From Helicobacter heilmannii (GTDB lineage Bacteria; Campylobacterota; Campylobacteria; Campylobacterales; Helicobacteraceae), in the NCBI RefSeq assembly GCF_001283065.1, contig NZ_CDMK01000002.1, positions 218,050-282,049 of the forward strand: 64,000 bases of DNA, in the 5' to 3' direction. Below are positions 1-9,229 of this stretch, piece after piece (positions within the stretch are counted from its first letter, which is position 1; each line of letters begins with the position of its first letter). Below the pieces are notes generated by a model. It ran no database searches. It had not been told where the DNA came from and worked only from the letters and a program-made list of their open reading frames with translations. The position numbers were made by a program, and so were the translations under genes.

Positions 1-1195
1 TGGTCTTATGAAAACGGCGGGCGTAGTACTTCAAAAGCATGCGCTGGAAAAAGGGTTCGATGCTGGGCACAAACCATGCATTGTTGCTGATGACCACCAA
101 ATACGGGGGGCTATTGATGTAGGCCTTGGCTGAAGTGCCTTCGTAGCACACAAGGGGGCGCAGGTGCAGGGCACTGGTGTGAAAATCGCTAAAATCTTTA
201 GCATGCCCGAGTTTAAACACCTCAGGCCCAAAGAAAAAGCGATCTAGGGCGTTGGCGATGAAGTCGGGAAGGGGCATGCTTTCGCCAAAGGGAGCCAAGA
301 TCACCTTATGCGCATAGTGGTACTCCCCCTTGTCAAAAATATAGGTGGAGTTGTAGATCGTGTTGCCCTCTTCATAGAGCGCGCCGGCGATGATCGTGGT
401 GTTTTGGCTCAGCTGTGCAAGGATGGGGATCAGGGGGCTTTTATTCAGCGCAATGGGAAAGGCGGTTTCGGGCAAGACCACCGCCTTTTGGTGCTTGGCG
501 ATGGCTTGGTTGATTAAAGTGAAATTGGCATCCATAGTTGCTTTGAGATCGGTGCTACTCCATTTATTCTCTTGGTTGATTTGGGTGCTGATGGGCTCAA
601 CGCCTTTTAGTGGGGGCGCGCTCTTAGGCATTTGTAAGGTGCACACCAAGAGCAGCCCCGCCACAATGTTGGCATACAGGGGGTTTAAACGCTTTTGGAC
701 CAAGAGCGCAAGCGCGCATAAAATGACAAAAAAGCTCAGTTTATCCACTCTAAAAAGAGAGTAGGCAAAGAAGGCATCGGGCACAAACCAATCAAAGCCA
801 AAGGGGTGGATGTAGCTAGAAAGCCACAGCATAGGCACCCGGTAGAGCACGGATTGTCTCAAGAGCAGGAGATAAAACAACACTCCGTAGCAAAGAGCCA
901 CCAAGACGATGATGAGCGGAATGAATAGGGGGTAGGCGTTGTAGCGGAAACTAAGGGCTGTCCAATAAAACATACCAAACCCCACGAACAGTCCAAACAA
1001 AAAGCGTTGCTTAGCATTTAAGCGCAAACACGCCCACAGACTTAAGGGGGCTAAAATGCTCTCTAGCAGGGCTAGGGTTTTTGGCGCATTGCTTAAAAGT
1101 ACCCCTATGTACAGGGGAGATAAGAACAATACAGCCCATAAAATTGGGGTTTTTAGGGGCAAAAAAATGGGGTGTTTCAGGCTCAAGACAGACAA
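1..1195 (-). CDS. lnt: Apolipoprotein N-acyltransferase (3' end beyond window)
   Basis: Inner-membrane enzyme that transfers the third acyl chain to the N-terminal cysteine of lipoproteins. About 398 codons are visible and the C-terminus lies outside the window. The N-terminal half is a series of hydrophobic segments; the second half is a nitrilase-type domain. The expected catalytic triad is present: Glu in VVLPETAF, Lys in HKVILAPFGE and Cys in LVCYEGTS. No ATG is in frame near the beginning. TTG at 1195, about 7 bases after AAGG, is my preferred start, and a second TTG lies at 1186. It is divergent from cvpA. Its product would be needed to mature the lipoproteins encoded at 34205-37257. 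Confidence 0.9.
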   Translation of the reverse strand, partial: MSVLSLKHPIFLPLKTPILWAVLFLSPLYIGVLLSNAPKTLALLESILAPLSLWACLRLNAKQRFLFGLFVGFGMFYWTALSFRYNAYPLFIPLIIVLVALCYGVLFYLLLLRQSVLYRVPMLWLSSYIHPFGFDWFVPDAFFAYSLFRVDKLSFFVILCALALLVQKRLNPLYANIVAGLLLVCTLQMPKSAPPLKGVEPISTQINQENKWSSTDLKATMDANFTLINQAIAKHQKAVVLPETAFPIALNKSPLIPILAQLSQNTTIIAGALYEEGNTIYNSTYIFDKGEYHYAHKVILAPFGESMPLPDFIANALDRFFFGPEVFKLGHAKDFSDFHTSALHLRPLVCYEGTSAKAYINSPPYLVVISNNAWFVPSIEPFFQRMLLKYYARRFHKT

Positions 1196-1235
1196 ATAAA
1201 AACCTTATAGCGACTATATTTTAAGTTTGTCATTG

Positions 1236-1241
1236 TAAAAT
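1236..1241 (+). promoter_or_regulatory. Possible -10 box for cvpA
   Basis: TAAAAT in the AT-rich divergent region between lnt and cvpA, about 57 bases before the cvpA start. There is no clear -35, as is usual for Helicobacter sigma-80 promoters. This is a weak call resting on one hexamer. Confidence 0.3.
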
Positions 1242-1298
1242 ACCTAATCTTAAAGTTGTACTTAGGGTGTTGATCGATCTTTTCAAAAATAGGTGTTG

Positions 1299-1883
1299 AT
1301 GGGCTCTTATATTGACATTACTTTATTAGTGTTCGTAGTTTTGATTGGGATTCGGGGGTTTTACAACGGCTTTATTGATGAGGTCGCGGGCTTGCTTGGC
1401 ATCGTGGCTGGGGTATTCTTGGCTTCCAGATGGGCACATGCTGTGGGGGCAATGTTTGCCGGCCATATTTACGCCTTTAAAGACCCTTCTGTGAACGATT
1501 TAGTGGGCTTTGTGGGGGTACTCGCGGGGGTGTGGATCGCGTTTTTGGTGGTGGGGATTATGGTGAGCAAAGCGATCACGCTGAGTAATTTGGGCGTGTT
1601 GGATAGAATCTTGGGCTTCATCTTTGCATGTACCAAGATGTTTTTGATCTTGTCTTGCTTGCTTTATGCCATCTCTCGCCTAGCCTTCATGAAAACAATT
1701 GACAGCTACCTGCACGCCCGTAGCCAGGTCTATCCCTATATGTACAGCGTGGCTTCGCATATTCTGCAGATTAAAGAGGTCCAAGAGTTCGGAGAAATGA
1801 TCCAACAAAAAGCCCAAAAAGCCAAAAAAGAGGGCGCACAGCTCTTAGAAGAAACGCAAAAAAACCTTGCACCAACCCGTTAA
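1299..1883 (+). CDS. cvpA: CvpA family membrane protein
   Basis: About 194 residues with four hydrophobic segments in the first 150 and a charged Lys/Gln-rich coiled tail. The N-terminus ([21 protein letters not shown]) and the [13 protein letters not shown] segment are typical of CvpA (colicin V production) proteins. The family spans the inner membrane and its molecular role is poorly defined. I chose ATG 1299 (AGG five bases upstream); in-frame GTG 1293 and TTG 1296 are alternatives. It leads a run with lysS and glyA, the same order as in H. pylori. Confidence 0.85.
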   Translation: MGSYIDITLLVFVVLIGIRGFYNGFIDEVAGLLGIVAGVFLASRWAHAVGAMFAGHIYAFKDPSVNDLVGFVGVLAGVWIAFLVVGIMVSKAITLSNLGVLDRILGFIFACTKMFLILSCLLYAISRLAFMKTIDSYLHARSQVYPYMYSVASHILQIKEVQEFGEMIQQKAQKAKKEGAQLLEETQKNLAPTR

Positions 1884-1896
1884 TAAAGTGAATCCT

Positions 1897-3393
1897 ATGT
1901 TTGACACCCCCTACATCCAGCAACGGCTACAAAAAGCCGACATCTTGCGTCAAGCGCATAAGAACCCCTACGACAACCAAGTTCAGCGCACTTTAAATAA
2001 CGCTGCCTTTTTAGAGAAATTCAGCGATTTATACAGCAAAGACGAGCCCAAAGACCCAAGTAGCCTCCATGCCCTAGTGGGGCGGGTGCGTTTCATCCGT
2101 CTCATGGGCAAGGCGTGTTTTATCAAGATCGAGGATCAAAGTGCCTTGATGCAGGTGTATTTGTCCCAAAACGACCTAGGCAAGGAGGGCTTTGAGGACT
2201 TTAAAAAATGCGTCGAGGTGGGCGACATTGTCAATGTCATCGGCTACCCCTTTGTAACCAAGACTAAGGAGCTCAGCCTTCATGCCACCTCTTATAAAAT
2301 TTTAACCAAGGCCATTGTGCCCCTGCCCGAAAAATTCCACGGCTTAAGCGACATCGAGCTACGCTACCGCCAACGCTATGTGGATTTGATCGCCAACCCT
2401 GAAGTTAAAGAGGTGTTTAAAACCCGTAGCCACATTGTCGCCACCATCCGCCGTTTCTTTGAAGAGAAGGGCTTTTTGGAGGTGGAAACCCCGATGATGC
2501 ACCCCATTGCCGGCGGGGCAAACGCCCGCCCCTTCATCACCTACCACAACGCCCTAGAGGTGGAGCGGTATTTAAGAATTGCCCCTGAATTGTATTTAAA
2601 ACGCCTTGTAGTGGGGGGCTTTGAGGCGGTCTTTGAAATCAACCGCAACTTTAGAAATGAGGGCATGGACCACTCCCATAACCCCGAATTTACCATGCTC
2701 GAATTTTATTGGGCGTATAAGACCTATGAAGATTTAATCACGCTCACCAAGGAGCTCTTTAGTACACTCTTACACGCCTTAAACTTGCCCCCGATCATTG
2801 CCTACCAAGAACATCAAATTGATTTCAGCACCGTGCGTGTGCTAGGCTTTAAAGAGTCTTTAGAGCAAGTGGGTGGGCTAGACACAAACACCATCAACGA
2901 TCCTAAAAAATTACAAGCCTATCTAGAAGAAGAGGGCGTGCATTTGGATGGCATAATGAGCCATGGCAAGCTTTTAGCTGAAGCCTTTGATTTGTGCGTG
3001 GAGCATAAACTCATCAACCCAACCTTCATCACTCAATACCCCATTGAGATCAGCCCCCTAGCACGGCGCAATGACTCTAACCCCCAAATCGCCGATCGCT
3101 TCGAGCTCTTCATTGCGGGCAAAGAAATCGCCAATGGCTTTAGCGAGCTCAACGACCCCATTGACCAATACGGGCGCTTTGAAGAGCAAGTGCGGGCCAA
3201 AGAAAGCGGGGATGAAGAGGCGCAGTTCATGGACACTGATTATGTGTGGGCGTTAGGGTATGGCATGCCCCCCACCGCCGGCGAGGGGATCGGCATTGAT
3301 CGACTGGTGATGTTGCTCACCAATGCGAAAACGATTAAGGATGTGATTTTATTCCCGGCAATGAAGCCCGAAAATAAGGACAACCATGCCTAA
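1897..3393 (+). CDS. lysS: Lysyl-tRNA synthetase, class II
   Basis: Charges tRNA-Lys with lysine in the cytoplasm. The 498 residues match the usual length. An N-terminal OB-fold anticodon-binding domain (residues about 55-165) is followed by the class II core, with motif 2 around [20 protein letters not shown] and motif 3 at [14 protein letters not shown] 1897 is preferred; an in-frame TTG at 1867 lies inside cvpA and would add ten residues outside the family. The gap to cvpA is 13 bases, and its last 8 bases overlap glyA, so the three genes are probably co-transcribed. Confidence 0.96.
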   Translation: MFDTPYIQQRLQKADILRQAHKNPYDNQVQRTLNNAAFLEKFSDLYSKDEPKDPSSLHALVGRVRFIRLMGKACFIKIEDQSALMQVYLSQNDLGKEGFEDFKKCVEVGDIVNVIGYPFVTKTKELSLHATSYKILTKAIVPLPEKFHGLSDIELRYRQRYVDLIANPEVKEVFKTRSHIVATIRRFFEEKGFLEVETPMMHPIAGGANARPFITYHNALEVERYLRIAPELYLKRLVVGGFEAVFEINRNFRNEGMDHSHNPEFTMLEFYWAYKTYEDLITLTKELFSTLLHALNLPPIIAYQEHQIDFSTVRVLGFKESLEQVGGLDTNTINDPKKLQAYLEEEGVHLDGIMSHGKLLAEAFDLCVEHKLINPTFITQYPIEISPLARRNDSNPQIADRFELFIAGKEIANGFSELNDPIDQYGRFEEQVRAKESGDEEAQFMDTDYVWALGYGMPPTAGEGIGIDRLVMLLTNAKTIKDVILFPAMKPENKDNHA

Positions 3394-4627
3394 TTATTTC
3401 CTAGAGCAAAACGACCCCGAGCTGTTTGGTTTGATTAAAGACGAATGGGTGCGCCAAAACGCCCACTTGGAGATGATCGCGAGTGAAAACTACACCTTTG
3501 AGAGCGTGATGGAGGCGATGGGTAGTGTTTTGACGAATAAATACGCTGAAGGCTATCCTAACAAGCGCTACTATGGGGGCTGTGAGGTGGTGGATAAAAT
3601 CGAGGATTTGGCCGTTGAGCGGGCAAAGAAATTATTTAACTGCGCCTTTGCCAATGTGCAGCCCCACTCAGGCTCTCAGGCCAACATGGCGATCTACCAC
3701 GCCCTCTTAAAACCCTATGACAAGATTTTAAGTATGGAGCTTAGCAGCGGGGGGCATTTAACCCATGCCTCTCTAGTGAGCATGACCGGGCAGCATTTTC
3801 AAGGCTTTCACTATGGAGTGAATGACGAGGGGTGGATCGATTATGATGAAGTGCAAAAAATTGCGCAGATTGTACGCCCCAAACTCATCATTTGCGGGTA
3901 TTCAGCCTACCCTAGAGAAATCGACTTTGCACGCTTTAGAGAGATCGCCGACTCGGTGGGGGCGCTTTTGATGGGCGATGTTGCCCACATTGCTGGACTC
4001 ATCGTCGCCGGTGAGCACCCCCACCCATTCCCGCACTGCCACATCATCAGCAGCACCACACATAAAACTCTAAGAGGCCCTAGGGGCGGGCTTATTTTAA
4101 CCAATGATGAAGAGATTGCTACTAAGGTCAATAAAGCCTTATTTCCGGGCACCCAGGGCGGGCCTTTAATGCATGTCATCGCCGGCAAAGCAGCGGGGTT
4201 TTTAGAGAACCTTAAGCCTGAGTGGCGCAATTATGCTAAGGCGGTGAAGGTGCACACACAGGTGTTGGTGCAAGGCTTGTTGGAGCAGGACTTTCACTTG
4301 GTGAGCGGGGGGAGCGACAACCACTTATTAGTGATGCGCTTTGAAGACTTTAGTGGCAAGGAGGCAGAAGAGGCATTAGGGCGAGCAGGCATCATCGTGA
4401 ATAAAAACACAGTACCGGGTGAAAAAAGAAGTCCCTTCATCACCAGCGGGATTAGGCTAGGTGCGGCTGCCCTTACCAGCCGAGGACTAGATGCAAAGGA
4501 CTTCGCCTTCATTGTCGCCAAAATCGCCCAAGTATTGCACAACATCAAGGGCAATCAGAGCGGGATTTATCGAGAAATCGAAGCGTTTACCAAAGGGTAT
4601 CACATTTACACACGCCCCATTTTTTAA
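3386..4627 (+). CDS. glyA: Serine hydroxymethyltransferase
   Basis: PLP enzyme that interconverts serine and glycine while loading one-carbon units on tetrahydrofolate. At 413 residues it is full length. The PLP lysine sits in [13 protein letters not shown], and the N-terminal [15 protein letters not shown] and [15 protein letters not shown] signatures are intact. The ATG lies within the end of lysS, which suggests translational coupling. Confidence 0.97.
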   Translation: MPNYFLEQNDPELFGLIKDEWVRQNAHLEMIASENYTFESVMEAMGSVLTNKYAEGYPNKRYYGGCEVVDKIEDLAVERAKKLFNCAFANVQPHSGSQANMAIYHALLKPYDKILSMELSSGGHLTHASLVSMTGQHFQGFHYGVNDEGWIDYDEVQKIAQIVRPKLIICGYSAYPREIDFARFREIADSVGALLMGDVAHIAGLIVAGEHPHPFPHCHIISSTTHKTLRGPRGGLILTNDEEIATKVNKALFPGTQGGPLMHVIAGKAAGFLENLKPEWRNYAKAVKVHTQVLVQGLLEQDFHLVSGGSDNHLLVMRFEDFSGKEAEEALGRAGIIVNKNTVPGEKRSPFITSGIRLGAAALTSRGLDAKDFAFIVAKIAQVLHNIKGNQSGIYREIEAFTKGYHIYTRPIF

Positions 4628-4635
4628 GGATCGAT

Positions 4636-5178
4636 ATGGTTGAAATGGATTTAAAGTTAATCAAGATGCAGACCAGCTTCTACTACACCCTAAAACCTGG
4701 TTTGGGGTGCCGCATCAGCCACATGGGCCGCTGTTTCTACGACAAATTTGAAAAGGTGCAAGCTCCGCTTACTTCCATCGTGATCCAAAAGCATTGGAAA
4801 AAAGAATTCACCGCCGCTCACGCCCTGCTCTTACCCAACAACAAGGTCGAAAACATCGTTTTTGACTACAATGGGCGTAATCCCGAGCGTTTTTACCACA
4901 AGGCGCAGCTCTTGTTAAGAGAAGAGGGTTTTATGAACTTCACCGCTTACGAGAGCAAGACCCCAGGGCATTTACACCTTTACATACATAAGGGGCATAC
5001 CGAACTTAGCGAGGCCTATCTCTTGGCCCGCACTCTGTCTATGAAGTTGGCACAAAAATTGCCCAATGAGTGGCGCACCTTCCCCAATAGCGATTTACCC
5101 GCAGATTTTAACATCCTAGTTTTGCCCTATGAAGTTTATGCCAAAGAACGCGGCGCGAGCTGGGCACGGCACATGTAA
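4636..5178 (+). CDS. DUF1882 family protein of unknown function
   Basis: A soluble protein of 180 residues with no signal peptide, conserved immediately downstream of glyA in Helicobacter (it matches the family of H. pylori HP0184). It contains the segment [20 protein letters not shown] and ends in [16 protein letters not shown]. No catalytic motif is obvious. It starts 8 bases after glyA behind AAGGA and is probably in the same operon. Function is unknown; conservation of position is the only clue. Confidence 0.8.
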   Translation: MVEMDLKLIKMQTSFYYTLKPGLGCRISHMGRCFYDKFEKVQAPLTSIVIQKHWKKEFTAAHALLLPNNKVENIVFDYNGRNPERFYHKAQLLLREEGFMNFTAYESKTPGHLHLYIHKGHTELSEAYLLARTLSMKLAQKLPNEWRTFPNSDLPADFNILVLPYEVYAKERGASWARHM

Positions 5179-5191
5179 AGAAAGGATTAGA

Positions 5192-6127
5192 ATGGACAAT
5201 AAGAACGAGTTTGGCGAATTGGACCCCAGCCTTAGAAGGCATGTGGATGCAGTGCTAGAAGAGGAACAGAAGAGCTCTGGATTTAAAAAAATCTTGCTCA
5301 TGGTGGCGATCGTGCTCATTGTTTTGGTGGTGGTGGTCGTGGTGTTTTACAAGAGCACAAGAGAGCCGGCTAAGAGTGCATCTGTGCCCCCTGAGAAAAA
5401 CATGCAAAAGGTTGGCAATGCGCACGATTTTGAGAGCCTGACCTTAGAGCCTTCTGTGAAAAAACCCGAGGAAGACCGCTTTGACCAAATCGTCAAAGAC
5501 ATCCAAAGCAAGCAGAACCAACCCACAGCCAACACAAGCAGTGCAGACAGCACAGACAATAAATTAAGTGCCCTGCCTGCAAGCCCTCTAGACAAGCCCG
5601 CCCACGCCTCCCCCCTAAATACCCCACTCCACCAAACGCCCAGATCAGAGCACGGTGCAGAACACCTCACGCATGAAGAAGCCCACCATGGGGCGCATGA
5701 AAAGAGCGCACAAGCCCACACACAGACACATCAAGTGGAGCACAAACCCGCTCACCCCGTGCATAACGCGCATGCTGAGCACAAACCCGCTCACCCCGTG
5801 CACAAGCTAGAACACAAGCCAGAGCGCATAGCGCACAACGAGCGCAAGACTATCCACCCCACTGCCCACACACCGGCCAAACACCCCGCTAAACACCCCG
5901 CCAAAGCCAGTTTACCCAAGGGTTTTTATTTGCAAGTGGGTGTGTTTAGTAAAACCCCTAATGAGAAATTCCTAGAGGCGATCAAACCCTACCCGCACAA
6001 AGTCCAAGACTTCCACGGGCAAAAACGCTACTTGATCGGTCCCTTTGAGAGCCAAGAAAAGGCAGATAAAGAGCTGGAAAAAGTGAGTAAAGATGTGGCT
6101 AAACCCGTGCATGTACAGATCAAATAG
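5192..6127 (+). CDS. SPOR-domain membrane protein with a His-rich linker
   Basis: About 311 residues: a short acidic cytoplasmic part, one transmembrane helix (about residues 34-53), a long periplasmic linker and a C-terminal SPOR domain (about 235-311, beginning KGFYLQVGVFSKTPNEK). SPOR domains bind denuded peptidoglycan at division sites, so a cell-envelope or septal role is likely. The linker holds about 22 histidines in roughly 95 residues, with repeated EHKPAHPVH and KHPAKHPAK units. ATG 5192 follows AAAGGA; an in-frame upstream ATG at 5129 lies inside the preceding gene and is less likely. It corresponds by position to H. pylori HP0185. Metal binding by the linker is speculation. Confidence 0.82.
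   Translation: MDNKNEFGELDPSLRRHVDAVLEEEQKSSGFKKILLMVAIVLIVLVVVVVVFYKSTREPAKSASVPPEKNMQKVGNAHDFESLTLEPSVKKPEEDRFDQIVKDIQSKQNQPTANTSSADSTDNKLSALPASPLDKPAHASPLNTPLHQTPRSEHGAEHLTHEEAHHGAHEKSAQAHTQTHQVEHKPAHPVHNAHAEHKPAHPVHKLEHKPERIAHNERKTIHPTAHTPAKHPAKHPAKASLPKGFYLQVGVFSKTPNEKFLEAIKPYPHKVQDFHGQKRYLIGPFESQEKADKELEKVSKDVAKPVHVQIK
5738..5802 (+). repeat. Exact 26-base direct repeat in the His-rich linker
   Basis: Identical 26-base copies at 5738-5763 and 5777-5802, offset by 39 bases (13 codons), each encoding EHKPAHPVH. A third, shorter EHKPE copy follows. The pattern suggests in-frame duplication within the coding region, which could expand or contract between strains. Confidence 0.8.
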
Positions 6128-6160
6128 TGCTCTATCAGCTAAAACACAGCTGGCATGGAG

Positions 6161-6166
6161 TACAAT
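6161..6166 (+). promoter_or_regulatory. Possible -10 box for the ridA-dadA operon
   Basis: TACAAT 41 bases before the ridA start, in the only sizeable gap (6128-6206) between the SPOR gene and the alanine module. A small inverted repeat (CAGCT/AGCTG, 6136-6152) just upstream could end the previous transcript but has no T-run. Confidence 0.4.
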
Positions 6167-6206
6167 GCGCTTTCTTTTTATCTTTAAAATTTAAAAAAGG
6201 ATTGCC

Positions 6207-6581
6207 ATGAACGCTGTGTATTCTAAAAAGGCCCCTAAAGCCATTGGTCCGTATTCTCAAGCGATTGCTACTGAACACTTGGTGTTTGTGTCCGGGCAAC
6301 TGGGCATCAACCCCGCCACCGGTGAGTTCGCTGGTCCCGACATCAAGGCACAAGCTGAGCAGTCCATGGAAAACATCAAAGCGATCTTAGAAGCCACTAA
6401 TCTCAACATGAGCCACATTGTAAAAACCACAATTTTATTAAAAAGTTTAGATGATTTTGCGGTGGTAAATGAGATTTACGGGAGCTATTTTAAGGAACCC
6501 TACCCCGCCCGCGCCACCTTCCAAGTCGCTAAACTCCCTAAAGATGGCTTGGTGGAAATCGAAGCCATCGCCCAAAAATAA
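6207..6581 (+). CDS. ridA: RidA family enamine/imine deaminase
   Basis: Small cytoplasmic protein (124 residues, normal for the family) that hydrolyses reactive 2-imino acids to 2-oxo acids and ammonia. The family signature [13 protein letters not shown] and the C-terminal [22 protein letters not shown], with the conserved Arg, are intact. A good RBS (AAAAAAGGA) precedes the ATG. It is 12 bases upstream of dadA, whose reaction releases exactly such an imine (2-iminopropanoate), so the pairing makes metabolic sense. Confidence 0.93.
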   Translation: MNAVYSKKAPKAIGPYSQAIATEHLVFVSGQLGINPATGEFAGPDIKAQAEQSMENIKAILEATNLNMSHIVKTTILLKSLDDFAVVNEIYGSYFKEPYPARATFQVAKLPKDGLVEIEAIAQK

Positions 6582-6593
6582 CAGGAGTCTGCC

Positions 6594-7838
6594 ATGCAAA
6601 AAGATGCCATTGTCATCGGTGGGGGAATTGTCGGTTTAAGTTGTGCTTATTCCTTACATAAGTTGGGCCGTAAAGTTACAGTGATCGACAAGGGAGATGG
6701 AAGCAATGGGACTTCCTTTGGCAATGCCGGGCTGGTGTCTGCCTTTAAAAAAGCTCCGCTCTCTTGCCCGGGGGTCGTGGGCGACACGCTGAAACTCATG
6801 CTTAAAGGCCAAGCCCCCCTAGATATCCACTGGGGCTTGAATGGCCAGCTTTACAAATGGCTTTATAAGTTTGTCAGGAGCGCAAACGCCAAATCCACCG
6901 CCCGCACGATGGCACTTTTTGAGCGCTACGGGTGGTTAAGCATCGATGTGTACCACGAAATGCTAGAGGATGGCATGGACTTTTGGTATAAAGAGGATGG
7001 ACTGCTCATGGTCTACACCTTGCAAGAAAACTTCCAAAAAAAGGTGCAGTTGTGCCAAAACCACTACGACCCCAAAACCTATGAAATCTTTGATGCCAAA
7101 AAAACCCTAGAGTATATGCCAGTCGCTAAAGAGGAAACCATTGCTGGCAGTGTGCTCTTGACTGAAAACGCCCATGTGGATGCTAGAGAGGTGATGGAGC
7201 ACTTACAAACCTACCTTAAAAACGCTGGCGTGGAGTTCTACTACCATGAGGAAGTGCTGGATTTTGAGTTTAGCGGGAATAACATCAATGGCATCATCAC
7301 CACCGCTAACCGCTTCCAAGCCGACACGATCGTTTTATCCACCGGTGCTAACCCTCAACTCATCAAAAAAACCGGCAACGACTTTTTGATGATGGGCGCA
7401 AAGGGTTATAGCATCACCTTTGAAATGGAAGAGGAGTTGAAACCTAAAACCTCTTCACTCTTTGCAGATATTTTCTTGGCGATGACCCCTAGAAGAAACA
7501 CCGTGCGTATCACCTCTAAGCTAGAATTAAACACCTTAGACCCTAGCATCACGCCCTCGCAAATCGCCAATATGAAGAAAAACTTCACCACCTTCACAAA
7601 ACCCTTTGTAATGAGAAATCCTGTAGAGTGGAGTGGCTTTAGGCCCCTAACCCCTAATGACATCCCCTACTTGGGTTACGACCAAAAGTACAAAAACCTC
7701 ATCCATGCCACGGGACTAGGTTGGCTTGGTGTAACCTTTGGCCCTGCCATTGGCCGCATCATTGCCAATTTAATCACCGAGGGCGCAAACGAGAAGAGCA
7801 CAGACATCATGCTTTTTTCCGCCTTTTTCAGGGATTAA
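6594..7838 (+). CDS. dadA: D-amino acid dehydrogenase (FAD)
   Basis: Flavoprotein that oxidises D-alanine and related D-amino acids to the imino acid, passing electrons to the respiratory quinone pool. It has 414 residues, with the N-terminal dinucleotide fold IVIGGGIVGLSCAYSLHKLG and the C-terminal DAO-family segment RPLTPNDIPYLGY...GLGWLGVTFGPAIGR. It is flanked by ridA and an alanine symporter in the order known from H. pylori (HP0943 region). Confidence 0.92.
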   Translation: MQKDAIVIGGGIVGLSCAYSLHKLGRKVTVIDKGDGSNGTSFGNAGLVSAFKKAPLSCPGVVGDTLKLMLKGQAPLDIHWGLNGQLYKWLYKFVRSANAKSTARTMALFERYGWLSIDVYHEMLEDGMDFWYKEDGLLMVYTLQENFQKKVQLCQNHYDPKTYEIFDAKKTLEYMPVAKEETIAGSVLLTENAHVDAREVMEHLQTYLKNAGVEFYYHEEVLDFEFSGNNINGIITTANRFQADTIVLSTGANPQLIKKTGNDFLMMGAKGYSITFEMEEELKPKTSSLFADIFLAMTPRRNTVRITSKLELNTLDPSITPSQIANMKKNFTTFTKPFVMRNPVEWSGFRPLTPNDIPYLGYDQKYKNLIHATGLGWLGVTFGPAIGRIIANLITEGANEKSTDIMLFSAFFRD

Positions 7839-7861
7839 CATGCGTAATTTAAAGGAAAGCC

Positions 7862-9229
7862 ATGGGTTATTTAAACTCTCTTTTAGATCTCATCAAGGAG
7901 TGGGTGTGGGGTTTGCCCCTGCTCATTTTGCTGGTGGGTACGGGTTTGTTCTACACCCTGGCACTCAAGGGCTTACAATTCTCTAAGACTTTCTACGCCT
8001 TTAAGGTGCTCTGCACTAGAGATGAGCACTCCAAGGGCGATATCTCCCAGTTTTCTAGTTTAATGCTCTCCATCGGTGCGACTGTCGGCATTGGCAGCAT
8101 CATCGGGGTTGCGGTGGCGATCGTCTCGGGGGGACCTGGCAGCATTTTTTGGATGTGGGTGACGGGCATTGTGGGCATGGCAACCAAGTACGCTGAAGGG
8201 GTGCTGTCCTTAAAATATAGAGAAATCGGGCAGTTTGGCTACAAGGGCGGCCCCATGTATTACATCAAAAACGGGCTGCACATGCCAAAGCTCGCCTACT
8301 TCTTTGCCATTTTCACCCTCATCGCCTCCTTTGGTATTGGCAGCATGACCCAAGCCAACGCGGTCTCCTCGATCCTCTTACACCACGCCTCTATGCCTGC
8401 ATGGCTTTCAGGGCTTATCATCTCAAGCATCACGGGGCTCATTTTAATGGGCGGGATCAAGTCCATCAGCAAGTTTAGCGACTACTTCGCCCCCTTCATG
8501 GTGCTCTTGTATGTGCTCACCACGATTTACATCGTGGCGGCACACTTTAGCCAGGCATGCAACGCCCTTAAGCTCATCGTGAACAGTGCCTTTAGCCCAA
8601 GGGAGGCGATTGGCGGAACTGCTGGGGGCGTGGCTTTGCTCACGATTGTGCAAATTGGGGTGTCTAAGGGACTTTTTTCCAATGAGGCAGGCATGGGTTC
8701 TGCAGCCATTGTCGCGGCCGCCTCTAAGAGCGCGCACCCGGTTAAACAAGCCTTGATCACCATGTTACAGCCCTTGATCATCACTCTCGTGGTGTGCACC
8801 TCCACCGCCTTGTTGGTACTCATGGCCCCCGTGCACGAAACCTTCCATGATGCAAGTTTGCTCACCTATGAGAGCGTGCGCTACTTTTATCCCAATGGGG
8901 GGTGGATTGTGTTTGCCTCCACGATCTTTTTTGCCTACTCCACAGCGGTGGGTTGGGCTTACTATGGGGAGCGCAGCATTGAATTCACCTTTGGCGGGGA
9001 TTACATTTTCTACTACCGTATTTTGTATTTGGTGGGAATTTTTGTTGGTTCTGTCACCAAGCTGGACTTTGTGTGGAACTTCTCCGACATCGCCAATGCC
9101 TTGATGGCCATCCCCAATCTCATCGCTCTTTTATTGCTCTATAAAGTTGTTGTGGCAGAAACCAAAGCTTACTTTAATCCACAAGAGGAAGAAGTCCCAC
9201 ATGCAAGAAAATCACCCCTCACGCGCTAG
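7862..9229 (+). CDS. dagA: Sodium:alanine symporter (AGCS family)
   Basis: An inner-membrane transporter of 455 residues with about ten hydrophobic segments that imports D- or L-alanine (or glycine) with Na+. The AGCS signatures are visible: GGPGSIFWMWVTGIVGMATKYAE and GLFSNEAGMGSAAIVAA. It lies 23 bases after dadA with AAAGGA before the ATG, and its last 29 bases overlap alr. In context it supplies substrate to alr and dadA. Confidence 0.93.
   Translation: MGYLNSLLDLIKEWVWGLPLLILLVGTGLFYTLALKGLQFSKTFYAFKVLCTRDEHSKGDISQFSSLMLSIGATVGIGSIIGVAVAIVSGGPGSIFWMWVTGIVGMATKYAEGVLSLKYREIGQFGYKGGPMYYIKNGLHMPKLAYFFAIFTLIASFGIGSMTQANAVSSILLHHASMPAWLSGLIISSITGLILMGGIKSISKFSDYFAPFMVLLYVLTTIYIVAAHFSQACNALKLIVNSAFSPREAIGGTAGGVALLTIVQIGVSKGLFSNEAGMGSAAIVAAASKSAHPVKQALITMLQPLIITLVVCTSTALLVLMAPVHETFHDASLLTYESVRYFYPNGGWIVFASTIFFAYSTAVGWAYYGERSIEFTFGGDYIFYYRILYLVGIFVGSVTKLDFVWNFSDIANALMAIPNLIALLLLYKVVVAETKAYFNPQEEEVPHARKSPLTR

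Noticed and set aside
31-231. Short minus-strand reading frame inside lnt and apparent frame shift at the catalytic cysteine
   Set aside because: Counting the run of five C on the minus strand keeps the LVCYEGTS block in the main lnt frame, so lnt is intact as far as visible.
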